This document shows positions 8,804-17,370 of a stretch of DNA of 44,297 nucleotides, in pieces. This DNA is from a virus: positions 1 through 44,297 of IMG/VR virus record IMGVR_UViG_3300008954_000090. One strand, 5' to 3'. Made by a program: the position numbers and the translations under genes. How positions within the stretch are numbered: position 1 is the first letter of the stretch; every line of letters begins with the position of its first letter. The notes beneath the pieces are model-generated. The model made no database searches, was not told the DNA's origin, and saw only the letters and a list, made by a program, of their open reading frames with translations.

Positions 8804-8820
8804 TTCGTGACAGTCACGAA
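8804..8820 (+). promoter_or_regulatory. Perfect inverted repeat between polymerase promoter and start codon
   Basis: TTCGTGACAGTCACGAA is a perfect 8-bp inverted repeat around a single central A. It lies about 20 nt after the putative -10 and 31 nt before the polymerase ATG. As DNA it would suit a dimeric repressor; as RNA it could fold into a 7-bp stem with a CAG loop. T4 polymerase represses its own translation through an RNA hairpin near its start, so an autoregulatory role is possible, though nothing here proves it. Confidence 0.5.
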
Positions 8821-8851
8821 GCTAATGTTACAAACGTAAAATTTAAAATAC

Positions 8852-11572
8852 ATGAAACTATCACAAACAGAAATCCAACAATTCTTAGAAGGAGAAGACC
8901 CAGAAAATTATATCGTAGCTGTAGAGTACGACTACAGAACAAGTTCAATTTATAAAATCAAAGAAGACCCAATCAAGGGAAAGATGATTCAGAAAGATAA
9001 ATTCATACCTTTTTGTTGGGTTGGTGATTTACGACAGAGAAATTTTTATAGAAATAATAAGGCAGCCCAAAAAGAGGCAATGTCTAAACATGGAATTCTT
9101 ATCCATTCTTTAGAAACACAAGAGAATGATAGGTTAGAGGAAGGATTACGGTACATGATAAAGACAACAAAAACATATAGGAATCTTATATCGTTTTTTA
9201 GAGAAGGAGGATTAGACCCATGGGCAAAAGAAAATAGGGAACTTATAATTGTATTAAGTCCCGTAGAACAATATCTCGTACAAACAGGTAAAAGATTATT
9301 TAAGGGGTTTGAGGAATATGATGACATTCATAGATTTGTTTTTGATATTGAAACAACGTCACTAAGGCCCCAAGATGGTCAGATGTTCTTAATTGGGATG
9401 TCCGATAATAGAGGAAATCAAAAAGTGTTATATGCTAATGATGAGGAGAGTGAAAGAAATCTCATAAGAGGATTTTTCGAATATATTGATGAATTAAAAC
9501 CCACCATTATCTGTGGTTATAACTCCGCTTTCTTTGATTGGGAGTGGATAATAACTAGAGCAGAAATATTAGGGTTAGAAATAAATTCTATAGCAAAAAC
9601 ATTAAACCCTAATGTAAATATAAGAAGAAGGGACTCAATGCTTAAGTTAGGGGCAGAAGTAGAAGATTATAAGTCTACGGTTATGTGGGGATATAATGTT
9701 GTTGATGTGGCTCACGCAGTTAGGAGAGCTCAAACAATTAATTCAGATATAAAATCGTGGGGTCTTAAATATATAACAGAATTTATTGGTGCAAATTCAC
9801 CGACGAGGGTATATGTACAAGGAGATAAAATTTCTCAAATATATGAAGATAATTTAGATTATTATTTTAATCCTAGGAATGGTAAATATAAATTATGTAG
9901 TGAAGAAGGTTTAGGTAATTTATTAGTTAGGTTCCCAAACACATATAAGAAAGTAACTGGAGAACACCTTATAGAGTTATATCTTAAAGACGATTTAAAT
10001 GAAACTATGGTTGTCGATGAACAATTTAGTCAAGCTTCTTTTTTATTATCCACAATGGTTCCAACCACATATGAAAGAGTTTCTACTATGGGGACCGCGA
10101 CATTATGGAAAACATTAATGTTAGCGTGGTCATATAAAAAGAATTTAGCGATACCAAAAAAGGACGAAAAAAGACCTTTCGTTGGTGGGCTTTCCAAATT
10201 GGTTAAGACTGGATATTCCCAAGATGTATTAAAATTAGATTTTAGTTCACTATACCCATCAATTCAATTAGTACATAAAGTATTTCCAGATTGTGATGTT
10301 ACTGGAGCTACCGAAGCAATGTTAAAATATTTTAGAGATACTCGTATTAAATATAAAAAATTATCTGGTGAATATTATGGGGTCGATAATAAAAAATCTG
10401 AGTCTTACGGAAGAAAACAACTACCCCTTAAAATTTTTATTAATTCTATGTTTGGTTCTTTGTCTGCTCCACAGGTTTTTCCGTGGGGAGAAATGGATAG
10501 TGGGGAAAGGGTTACTTGTACTGGTAGACAATATTTAAGACAAATGATAAAATGGTTTATGAAGAGAGGTTATGAACCTTTAGTATTAGATACTGATGGG
10601 GTTAACTTTTCTTGTCCTTCAGATTTAGATAAACATACATATGTTGGTTTAGGTAATAATGAATTAGTTGTTAAAGGAAAAGAATATACTGGTTCTGAAG
10701 CACATGTAGCAGAATACAATGATTTATTTATGGTGGATGAAATGGGTTTAGATACTGATGGACAATGGCCTTCATGTATTAATGTAGCAAGAAAAAATTA
10801 TGCACTTCTAACAGATAAAGGAAAAATAAAATTAACAGGTAATACAATAAAATCTAAGACCTTACAAGAATATGTGGTCGATTTTATAGATACAGGATTA
10901 AAATTTTTATTGAATGGAGAAGGTAAAGAATTTGTAGATTACTATTATGAGTATTTAGAAAAAATCTATAACAAAGAAATTCCATTATCTAAAATAGCAA
11001 ATAAATCTAGAGTTAAGTTAACTGTGGGTGAATATAAGGCAAGAGCTAAAAAGAAAAATAAAGCTGGACACCCAATGTCAAAAATGGCACACATGGAATT
11101 AATTCTAAAAGAAAATTTAAGTGTTAGTCTTGGGGATACAATTTATTATGTTAATAATGGTACAGCAATGTCTCACGGTGATGTTCAGAATAAAAAATTA
11201 AAAGATGGTACAACGGAAACTCTATTAAGGTGTTATAGGATAGACGAACAAGATATCCAAGGAAACCCTAATCTAACGGGAGAATACAATGTGGCAAGAT
11301 ATATTAATGTTTTTAATAAACGTGTAGAACCCCTATTAGTTGTATTTGATACTGAGGTACGAGATTCCTTATTAGTTAAGAATCCAGAAAAGAGAGAATT
11401 CTTCACCAAGAAACAATGTAAATTAATTAATGGAGTACCTAGAAGAGAAGGTGACCAGGATACGTTAGAGGAGATATTAACATTAAGTGATGAAGAAAAG
11501 TTTTTTTGGAATAAGATGGGTGAAGAACCAGAAGAGTTTTTAAATGACTTAGGAGTTCTTGAGTCCGTCTGA
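8852..11572 (+). CDS. 43: Family B DNA polymerase with 3'-5' exonuclease (T4 gp43-like)
   Basis: A 906-residue protein, close in length to T4 gp43. Exonuclease motif I is FDIETT (D165, E167) and Exo II is N-S-A-F-F-D (N224, D229). Polymerase motif A is DFSSLYPS (D463), motif B is K527-I-F-I-N531-S-M-F-G, and motif C is D580-T-D-G, in which the usual serine after DTD is glycine. All catalytic residues are present, so it should be an active replicative enzyme with proofreading. It lies alone between the adhesin module (same strand) and a convergent structural operon whose first-read end overlaps it by 24 bp (11549-11572). It has its own promoter (8755-8783) and inverted repeat (8804-8820). The start at 8852 is the first in-frame ATG after these elements. 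Confidence 0.95.
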   Translation: MKLSQTEIQQFLEGEDPENYIVAVEYDYRTSSIYKIKEDPIKGKMIQKDKFIPFCWVGDLRQRNFYRNNKAAQKEAMSKHGILIHSLETQENDRLEEGLRYMIKTTKTYRNLISFFREGGLDPWAKENRELIIVLSPVEQYLVQTGKRLFKGFEEYDDIHRFVFDIETTSLRPQDGQMFLIGMSDNRGNQKVLYANDEESERNLIRGFFEYIDELKPTIICGYNSAFFDWEWIITRAEILGLEINSIAKTLNPNVNIRRRDSMLKLGAEVEDYKSTVMWGYNVVDVAHAVRRAQTINSDIKSWGLKYITEFIGANSPTRVYVQGDKISQIYEDNLDYYFNPRNGKYKLCSEEGLGNLLVRFPNTYKKVTGEHLIELYLKDDLNETMVVDEQFSQASFLLSTMVPTTYERVSTMGTATLWKTLMLAWSYKKNLAIPKKDEKRPFVGGLSKLVKTGYSQDVLKLDFSSLYPSIQLVHKVFPDCDVTGATEAMLKYFRDTRIKYKKLSGEYYGVDNKKSESYGRKQLPLKIFINSMFGSLSAPQVFPWGEMDSGERVTCTGRQYLRQMIKWFMKRGYEPLVLDTDGVNFSCPSDLDKHTYVGLGNNELVVKGKEYTGSEAHVAEYNDLFMVDEMGLDTDGQWPSCINVARKNYALLTDKGKIKLTGNTIKSKTLQEYVVDFIDTGLKFLLNGEGKEFVDYYYEYLEKIYNKEIPLSKIANKSRVKLTVGEYKARAKKKNKAGHPMSKMAHMELILKENLSVSLGDTIYYVNNGTAMSHGDVQNKKLKDGTTETLLRCYRIDEQDIQGNPNLTGEYNVARYINVFNKRVEPLLVVFDTEVRDSLLVKNPEKREFFTKKQCKLINGVPRREGDQDTLEEILTLSDEEKFFWNKMGEEPEEFLNDLGVLESV

Positions 11573-12436
11573 CGATAAAACATACCAACAAGTACCCTCC
11601 CAAATTACTTCTACACTACTTTGTGGTCCCATAGATATTTCTTCCCACTCTTCATCTATTAAACCATAATGAGGTTTAATTGTAGTTGGTGACATTGCTT
11701 TAATATAATATCTATTATTTTTACTTGGGTCCAAAGTTAAAGTTATTGTATTATTTTTAGTTATAATATATCTAATATCTTCTGTTGTATAATCACTTGT
11801 AACTACTTTGATTTTTTCGTGTACTTCGTCTGAATAGAGACCTCCACCGACTTTTTGACTTCTATATAAATCTTTTATTAATTCTAACAACCCAGCGGTC
11901 AATTGTTTATATTTTAAACTCTCTACGTTTTCTAATCGGGGTGGACCATTATAAATTACAAATTCCTTTAATCCCGCTTGATGAAAGTCTTCCGCTATAA
12001 ACCCAACGTCTTGTTGATTGTTCATAACCCATTTAAATGTCCTTCCCCCCACATTTAAAAGTTTTTTAATTTGGTCTAAAGATAAAGGAGCAACATCATA
12101 TTTGTATTTTTTAGAAGAAGCTACTCTTAAAACGTTTCCTGTGGGTAAATCTATTTCTAAATCATTTCCTGTGCCAACAGTTAGTGTGTTAGCTTTTATT
12201 TGAAGAGCCGAACCCCAATGATGAGGAGATTGGTTGATGGCAACAACAACAGTACTTGCACTAGTAGCTGAAACACTAAAATTATAAGTGTCACCAGACC
12301 CACAATAATTAACTCTGAGATTATCTCCCCAATCCGAAGAACCAGATAAAGTTGCAGTTGTTTCACATCTTTGATAAATCTGTCTTGTTAAATCAGCTCT
12401 TGTACGAAAGCCAGTACCAGTATACGGATATCCCAT
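11549..12436 (-). CDS. S74 (intramolecular chaperone of endosialidase) fibre-type protein
   Basis: A 295-residue protein. Residues 1-106 are a short beta-rich fibre stub. From residue 107 it follows the peptidase S74 pattern: S107-SKKY-K112 (the Ser/Lys self-cleavage pair at the family's five-residue spacing), then FKWVMNNQQDVGFIAED and LKYKQLTAGLLELIKDL. S74 domains help fibres trimerise and are then cut off. Unusually, about 95 further residues follow the chaperone (from ~SDEVHEKIKVV), predicted beta-rich, so the chaperone is internal rather than C-terminal. It follows gp13 on the same strand by 1 nt, away from the other fibre genes. Confidence 0.8.
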   Translation of the reverse strand: MGYPYTGTGFRTRADLTRQIYQRCETTATLSGSSDWGDNLRVNYCGSGDTYNFSVSATSASTVVVAINQSPHHWGSALQIKANTLTVGTGNDLEIDLPTGNVLRVASSKKYKYDVAPLSLDQIKKLLNVGGRTFKWVMNNQQDVGFIAEDFHQAGLKEFVIYNGPPRLENVESLKYKQLTAGLLELIKDLYRSQKVGGGLYSDEVHEKIKVVTSDYTTEDIRYIITKNNTITLTLDPSKNNRYYIKAMSPTTIKPHYGLIDEEWEEISMGPQSSVEVIWEGTCWYVLSSDGLKNS

Positions 12437-12437
12437 T

Positions 12438-13562
12438 TTAAATTACGTTATAAGGGTCCTGAAAAGGACGGTATTGTAATGACTTATTTAGATTTTCTGC
12501 TTCCATAGCTTTTCTTTCCATCATTTTATCTTGTCTAAGTCTTTCTAATCTTGTGGTCAATTCTTCTATAAGTTTTGCTTTTTCGTCGACACCTTCAGTT
12601 TGAAGACTACTGTAGTCCATAGTTAATTCTGCATCAGGAACTTTTAAAGCTCCACTATATTTTCCTCTAACCCTACCTAAAGTTTCTTTTGCAAGAGCTG
12701 TAAAGTATCTTCTTACCCATGCACGTGCAGGAGGATTTAGTTTGACCCATGTAATTTCATCTAAAGGAACATCAGATGGAAGTAAAATTATGTCTGGATT
12801 TTCTTCTAGACAAGTGTCTCTATTATCAGGATTAGTATCGTAATACCAATACCAACACCTAGAATCGTTTATTTCTTGACTTCCAAAATCAAATTTTCCA
12901 CCAGGTACATTATAAAGGTGTAAAAATTTTGTACCGTTTGGTCCTGCTGTTACTCTATAGGTAAGTTCCGAACCAATTAATCTGTTTTTAATATTTCTAT
13001 CGGCCATTCGTAGAAGTAAGTCATTTGCTGGCATCATATAATAAGACCCAACTATACCCATTTGAGCCCAACCTCCAAGACCACCACCCATTCCTATACC
13101 ACCTAAACCACCAAACCCACCTAAAAATGGGTCAACTAACATTTCGTTTAGTTCAGGTCTAGTATACCACATTATTTCGTTAATTTCTCTATTTGCTGGA
13201 ATCTGGTATATTTGTTGGTTTTTAACTAGAGTTACATAATCTTTTTTTAATTGCCAAGGACCACCAGCTTGTAGACCTACAATTTTTGAGTAGGCGTATG
13301 TAAAAGATGTTTCCCAATCTAAACTTCTAGTCATAAACGACCTAGTTAAATCAGCTTCATCTACATTAATGTCATATAAGGATGACCATTGATTTTCAAT
13401 CAACCAGTCCTGTACGTACATTCCATAATCTAGAATTGCTAATTCAAGAAGTGTATCCAACATCTCGTCTTCCAACTCAACCCCCACTATTGGAGCTCCT
13501 AGTTGGTGTCGTACTTGGGTAAATAATTTGGTTCTTTCGTTATTGGTTATATTTGTTGCCAT
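12438..13562 (-). CDS. 13: Neck protein, T4 gp13-like (head completion)
   Basis: A 374-residue protein. The N-terminus, VRHQLGAPIVGVELEDEMLDTLLELAILDYGMY (residues ~17-49), follows the signature of T4-type gp13 neck proteins (RLGAP[IV]..[VI]E[LV]t...[IL]...I..AL..Y..Y). gp13 closes the portal after packaging and docks the tail. A glycine-rich loop (residues ~147-165, FLGGFGGLGGIGMGGGLGGW) is inserted in the middle and makes it longer than T4 gp13 (309). The C-terminal ~45 residues form a charged coiled-coil (DEKAKLIEELTTRLERLRQDK). It is preceded by two minus-strand ATATTTAT motifs (13569-13577, 13591-13600). Confidence 0.8.
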   Translation of the reverse strand: MATNITNNERTKLFTQVRHQLGAPIVGVELEDEMLDTLLELAILDYGMYVQDWLIENQWSSLYDINVDEADLTRSFMTRSLDWETSFTYAYSKIVGLQAGGPWQLKKDYVTLVKNQQIYQIPANREINEIMWYTRPELNEMLVDPFLGGFGGLGGIGMGGGLGGWAQMGIVGSYYMMPANDLLLRMADRNIKNRLIGSELTYRVTAGPNGTKFLHLYNVPGGKFDFGSQEINDSRCWYWYYDTNPDNRDTCLEENPDIILLPSDVPLDEITWVKLNPPARAWVRRYFTALAKETLGRVRGKYSGALKVPDAELTMDYSSLQTEGVDEKAKLIEELTTRLERLRQDKMMERKAMEAENLNKSLQYRPFQDPYNVI

Positions 13563-13568
13563 ATTAAC

Positions 13569-13577
13569 TATAAATAT
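13569..13577 (-). promoter_or_regulatory. Putative late promoter motif for gp13
   Basis: Minus-strand ATATTTATA 6 nt upstream of the gp13 ATG. A second copy, GATATTTATT (13600-13591), lies just upstream next to the helicase stop codon. Short spacing makes the upstream copy the likelier promoter if only one is used. Confidence 0.35.
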
Positions 13578-13599
13578 TTAGTTTTATAATAATAAATAT

Positions 13600-15357
13600 C
13601 TATAACCTTCCCAACTCACTCAGTATTTCTCCGAGTATATCTTCTTCTGAAATATTATCCCCCATTACTGTGTCAATAATATTCTTTTTTCGTTGTAATA
13701 GATTATAAACTATTTGTTCTATACTATTTTCATAAAGTGGATAAAAGACTGAAACATTTTTTTGTTGACCTATTCTAAATGCTCTGTCTTCTGCTTGAGT
13801 GTGGTCAGACGGGACAAAACTTAAATCATTCATAATAACTACTTCTGCCGCGGTAAGAGTTATTCCCACACCACCCGCTTTTAAGTTAGATATAAATATT
13901 TTTATTTTATCGTTATTTTGGAAATCATCTACACTTTTTTGTCTTTCTTCTTTTTTCATTCTACCATGAAGAAGAACACATTTATCCTTATATCTCTCAG
14001 CTAACTCCATAAGAGGAGCTGTAAAGTTAGTGAAAACAATTACTTTCTTCTCTTGTTCTAATGCTTGGTCTATTAGTTCACTAGTACTATTTAATTTTTC
14101 GTTAGCAATAATTTGACGAACTTTCATAAGTTTAGCTAAGTGGATGGCAAGATTTTGTTGGGTGTCCTTATTGGACCAGTCCAAATACTCACCCATCTCT
14201 TCTTCATATTCTTTAGATTTCATTTCTAAATAAACTGGAGTAATAATTTTATCTGGTAAATCAACCACTTCTTCTTTTAATCTTCTTAGAACTTTGTTTT
14301 TGGTCCTCTCTCTTAATTCATCTAGATTTGACGCTCCACTAACATTCCATATTTTCCTACCACCAGGCCCAGGAAATTGTCTACCATCACAATAACGAGT
14401 AACATAACCCACCCAATTATGACTTACCCTACTTTCAACTAGTTTTAATAAGTTATAATAATTCATTGGTCGAGACGTCATAGGTGTTCCCGATAATAAC
14501 CATACCCGTTCTATTTTTTTACAAATTTCATTAACTATTTTTGTTCTTTGGGCTTTTGGGTTTGAGATGTAGTGGGCTTCGTCCGCAATAACTAAATCAA
14601 AATTAGACTCTAATATCGTTCTTATTTCTTTGGTTTTAAGAGAGTGGAAGTTTTTGAGTATGTCGTAATTTATTATAACGTATTTCCCATCCCCCCATTT
14701 CTTACCTTCTACAATACTCACTTCACTATTATCATAGTTATGTATTTCCCGTTTCCAATTTATCTTTAATGATGCAGGACATATAATTAAAACTTTTTTA
14801 GAATTACTGAGTAAAGAAGCCATTACTGCTGATGTAGTCTTTCCTAATCCCATATCATCAGCTAATATAAATTTATCATTTAATAATAATTGCTTTACCG
14901 CGGTCTCTTGGTGTGGTAGAGGAGGTCGGGTGGAGAACTGTGAGAAGTCCACCTCAATAGTTTTATTGTTCGTGGGAACTATTTGAGACTTAGGTATCCA
15001 GAATTGGTATAAAGGTTCGGCATCTACAACCTTACCCCAAATATGAAAAGACTTGTCCTTCTCAATTAGAATTTTTTCAACCCATATTTTTTTAGGTTTT
15101 GTGGGCAACAATTTATTTTCTTGAAGTTGTGAAGAATAGTATTCGTCCACATCAACCCATTTTCTCGCTATCTTTGGAGTTGTGTCTTTATATTTGAGAA
15201 TATACTCTGCTTGATTACGACTGAGTTTATAATACTTACTTTTAACCTTTTCTTTTAACTCTAGAATATAGTTATTTGCACCAGAATATGATTCTAGTAC
15301 TATAGCAGCTTCTCTTTCTGGAATGTTAACTTCTACCATATAAAATTTTATAACCAA
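13600..15357 (-). CDS. SNF2-family DNA helicase/translocase
   Basis: A 585-residue protein. Helicase motifs in order: PHQ (148-150, Q-motif-like), Walker A DDMGLGKT (167-174), DEAH (259-262), LLSGTPM (287-293), and in the C-terminal lobe GGVGITLTAAEVVIMNDLSF and QAEDRAFRIGQ (the SNF2-type motif VI with the arginine finger). The DDMGLGKT and RIGQ variants mark SNF2/SMARCAL1-like enzymes, which translocate on dsDNA and reanneal or remodel forks. T4 uses UvsW for similar work. The N-terminal ~140 residues are beta-rich, probably a substrate-binding domain. The start may be the ATG at 15339 (MVEVNIPEREA), six codons in, which is preceded by the better A/T-rich leader. It is divergent from the 15398 gene. 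Confidence 0.9.
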   Translation of the reverse strand: MVIKFYMVEVNIPEREAAIVLESYSGANNYILELKEKVKSKYYKLSRNQAEYILKYKDTTPKIARKWVDVDEYYSSQLQENKLLPTKPKKIWVEKILIEKDKSFHIWGKVVDAEPLYQFWIPKSQIVPTNNKTIEVDFSQFSTRPPLPHQETAVKQLLLNDKFILADDMGLGKTTSAVMASLLSNSKKVLIICPASLKINWKREIHNYDNSEVSIVEGKKWGDGKYVIINYDILKNFHSLKTKEIRTILESNFDLVIADEAHYISNPKAQRTKIVNEICKKIERVWLLSGTPMTSRPMNYYNLLKLVESRVSHNWVGYVTRYCDGRQFPGPGGRKIWNVSGASNLDELRERTKNKVLRRLKEEVVDLPDKIITPVYLEMKSKEYEEEMGEYLDWSNKDTQQNLAIHLAKLMKVRQIIANEKLNSTSELIDQALEQEKKVIVFTNFTAPLMELAERYKDKCVLLHGRMKKEERQKSVDDFQNNDKIKIFISNLKAGGVGITLTAAEVVIMNDLSFVPSDHTQAEDRAFRIGQQKNVSVFYPLYENSIEQIVYNLLQRKKNIIDTVMGDNISEEDILGEILSELGRL

Positions 15358-15374
15358 AGATAAGGCTTTAATAG

Positions 15375-15383
15375 ATATTTATA
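15375..15383 (+). promoter_or_regulatory. Putative late promoter motif for gp14-like gene (near-palindromic, possibly bidirectional)
   Basis: GATATTTATAAATAAAA in the gap between the divergent helicase and gp14-like genes. ATATTTATA ends 14 nt before the ATG at 15398. The overlapping TATAAATAA reads as a near copy on the minus strand and could serve the helicase gene. Confidence 0.4.
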
Positions 15384-15397
15384 AATAAAAACCCTTT

Positions 15398-15913
15398 ATG
15401 AGTGATAAAAAAATTCCAATAACAAGAGTTAATAAATTTTTTGCGGAAGAGGATTTCGGACTTCAACAAAAAATGGGTATGGAATATCTGCATGGATGGC
15501 TAAATTTTACTTTAGTTTTATATAGTGTAGATAGGTCTAAAACTAATGTGGATGACGTATATGGTGAAGCCGCGTCCGAGGAAATAAGATATTATCCTCC
15601 AGTGGAGTTTAAGGGGTTGGTCAAAATAGAGGCACCCACCAACAGTTCCTACGCAAGTGGGTTGGTTAGATATGATGAACCGGGTAATTTAACCATCAGT
15701 GTCTATAAAAAACATTTAGACGAATTAAACATCAATCCTATGTATGGAGATTATATTGGTTATCCTGAAGCAGAAAATAGGGTTAGGTACTATACTATCG
15801 CAGATGCAGGTAAAGTTACTTCAGATAATGCTCATACGATAGTTGGGTTTAAGTCTTTTTATAGGACAATAATATGTACGCCGGTACAAGATAATGAGTT
15901 TAACGGAATTTAA
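15398..15913 (+). CDS. T4 gp14-like neck/head-tail connector protein (tentative)
   Basis: A 171-residue protein. Its beta-strand order and spaced residues resemble the core of T4 gp14: an early strand (LNFTLVLYSVDRSKTNVDDVYGEA) like gp14's ...YYVPRE...D.IFGED, then NLTISVYKKHLDELNINPMYGDYIGYPE like gp14's EVTLSINPNLFKH...EGDLIYFP, then VRYYTIADAG. gp14 sits with gp13 in the neck between head and tail. It lies directly upstream of the gp15-like gene (4 nt), as expected for neck genes, but gp13 itself is on the opposite strand across the helicase gene. Confidence 0.55.
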   Translation: MSDKKIPITRVNKFFAEEDFGLQQKMGMEYLHGWLNFTLVLYSVDRSKTNVDDVYGEAASEEIRYYPPVEFKGLVKIEAPTNSSYASGLVRYDEPGNLTISVYKKHLDELNINPMYGDYIGYPEAENRVRYYTIADAGKVTSDNAHTIVGFKSFYRTIICTPVQDNEFNGI

Positions 15914-15916
15914 TAA

Positions 15917-17080
15917 ATGGCAATACCTAAAAAAATAAAAAAGACCTTAGATATGTATCCTGTAGTAAGGGACCAAGGATATTACCCTTCTGGATATAAT
16001 GGATATGCCACACCTAAGAGAAGAAAACAATTAGCTGAGTTTATAACGGAGGATGGTACTTTCTTACCTAAGAGTGTTTTACACGCAGACTTAGATTTGG
16101 GGATGTTAGATTTTGTGTCTCAAGAATTACAAATTTCTTTACAGGGAAAAAAAGTACCTGTTTTAGACCAAATACTAACCATACAAAGGTGGGGAGAATT
16201 TACTAATACATGGTCTTTTGTGGACCAAGATGAAAACGTTAAGTTACCATTTGTATGTGTGGTAAGACAGCCAGATGTTCAGTTTGGGACAAACCCTTCT
16301 TTACAATACACCATACCAGATAGGAAAACTTTTCACTACGCAAAGGTACCTACTTGGGACGGGCAGAGAAAAGGAATGGATTTATATAAAATTCCCCAGC
16401 CTGTACCTGTAGATATTATGTATGATGTTAGGTTAGTGTGTAATAGGATGAGAGACTTAAATCAATTTAATAGGGTAGTACTCCAAAAATTTAGTTCAAG
16501 ACAAGCATATACCTTTGTTAAAGGTCATTATATTCCTATAATTCTAGAAACTATAAGTGATGAAAGCCAAATCTCTGATTTAGAGAAAAGAAGATTTTAT
16601 ATGCAAAACTACAGGTTCCAACTACAAGGATTCTTGATTGATGAAGAAGAGTTTGAGGTTACACCAGCTATATCACGTTCAATATTGGTCTTTGAGACCG
16701 AAACTAAATACAAAAAAAAGAAACTTAAAGCACAGAACGATAACCCAAATAAATTCTGTGATGTGTGGAATTTTTATAGTGGGTGTACTAGTAACGGATT
16801 AACTGGAAGTACATGTACGGATACCGCTGGTTCTTCTGTGACAGGATTTACCATTACCACATCTCAATTCATTCAAAAAACATATGAGGCAGACATCGAT
16901 TTACAGTTTAGTAGTAAGTACAATATAGGAAGTTACATCCCATATATTGGGTCTAGTTCATTAGGCACTAATTTCAGTGGGATTATTCAGCTTAAAACTA
17001 ACGACCAATTTACTTTATGGGTCACTCCTACCGACCCAACTCAACCATCGTCAATTGAGTTTTGTGGAAAATTACTTTAA
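15917..17080 (+). CDS. 15: Tail completion/sheath terminator protein, T4 gp15-like
   Basis: A 387-residue protein. Residues about 175-275 follow the gp15 pattern: PVDIMYDVRLVCNRMRDLNQFNRVVLQKF, then HYIPIILETISDE, then EKRRFYMQNYRFQLQGFLIDEEEF, matching gp15's P[IV].M.YE[LV].......D..Q...Q.L..F, the DE..., and RR...W...F...G..Y. gp15 caps the tail tube and sheath and joins them to the neck. The C-terminal ~110 residues, G/T/S-rich with four cysteines, are extra compared with T4 gp15 (272 residues). It is in an operon with the gp14-like gene, and its 3' end overlaps a small convergent gene by 9 bp (17072-17080). Confidence 0.7.
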   Translation: MAIPKKIKKTLDMYPVVRDQGYYPSGYNGYATPKRRKQLAEFITEDGTFLPKSVLHADLDLGMLDFVSQELQISLQGKKVPVLDQILTIQRWGEFTNTWSFVDQDENVKLPFVCVVRQPDVQFGTNPSLQYTIPDRKTFHYAKVPTWDGQRKGMDLYKIPQPVPVDIMYDVRLVCNRMRDLNQFNRVVLQKFSSRQAYTFVKGHYIPIILETISDESQISDLEKRRFYMQNYRFQLQGFLIDEEEFEVTPAISRSILVFETETKYKKKKLKAQNDNPNKFCDVWNFYSGCTSNGLTGSTCTDTAGSSVTGFTITTSQFIQKTYEADIDLQFSSKYNIGSYIPYIGSSSLGTNFSGIIQLKTNDQFTLWVTPTDPTQPSSIEFCGKLL

Positions 17081-17236
17081 TTCACCGTAAACGTCTCTTT
17101 CGGGCTTGCATTTCTCTATTATAAGTTTTTCTACGAATGCAAACATCTTAAGACCATTTTTTTGACAATAGGTTTTTAAAACTCGGTGAGCTTCAGGATT
17201 AATTTTCAAGTTTTTAATTAATTTTTTACTTTTCAT
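17072..17236 (-). CDS. Small ribbon-helix-helix-like protein (54 residues)
   Basis: A minus-strand ORF from ATG 17236 to TAA 17072, 54 residues, starting MKSKKLIKNLKINPEAHRVL. A short basic strand (LKINPEAHRVLKTYC) is followed by two helices (QKNGLKMFAFVEKLIIEKC), the pattern of short ribbon-helix-helix DNA-binding proteins of the type 'I.pEAH..LK.yc...g.km..FvekLI'. Probable role: a dimeric transcriptional regulator or antitoxin-like repressor. It overlaps the 3' end of the gp15-like gene by 9 bp, convergently, and is the only minus-strand gene in the 15.4-22.4 kb plus cluster. Real coding is supported by the family-like pattern and by filling an otherwise empty gap. 17237-17370 upstream holds no further gene. 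Confidence 0.65.
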   Translation of the reverse strand: MKSKKLIKNLKINPEAHRVLKTYCQKNGLKMFAFVEKLIIEKCKPERDVYGELK

Positions 17237-17321
17237 GTTCTATAGTGAGAAATTTGTCATACTTTATTCATACCTAATAATAAATAGGTGGTTTTATAGA
17301 CTTCTTTTCGATAAGACATTC

Positions 17322-17330
17322 ATATTTATT
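17322..17330 (+). promoter_or_regulatory. Putative late promoter motif for tail sheath gene
   Basis: ATATTTATT ends 40 nt before the sheath ATG at 17371, within a 134-nt gene-free stretch (17237-17370). The A-rich leader after it (AAGAAATAAAAGAATAAAC) is the usual translation leader style here. Confidence 0.4.
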
Positions 17331-17370
17331 AAGAAATAAAAGAATAAACATTTTAATAAAATAACAACAG

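Noticed and set aside
8791-8955. Plus-strand 54-codon ORF spanning the inverted repeat and overlapping the polymerase start
   Set aside because: Overlaps 104 bp of the polymerase gene in another frame and becomes an arginine-rich out-of-frame reading of it; treated as chance.
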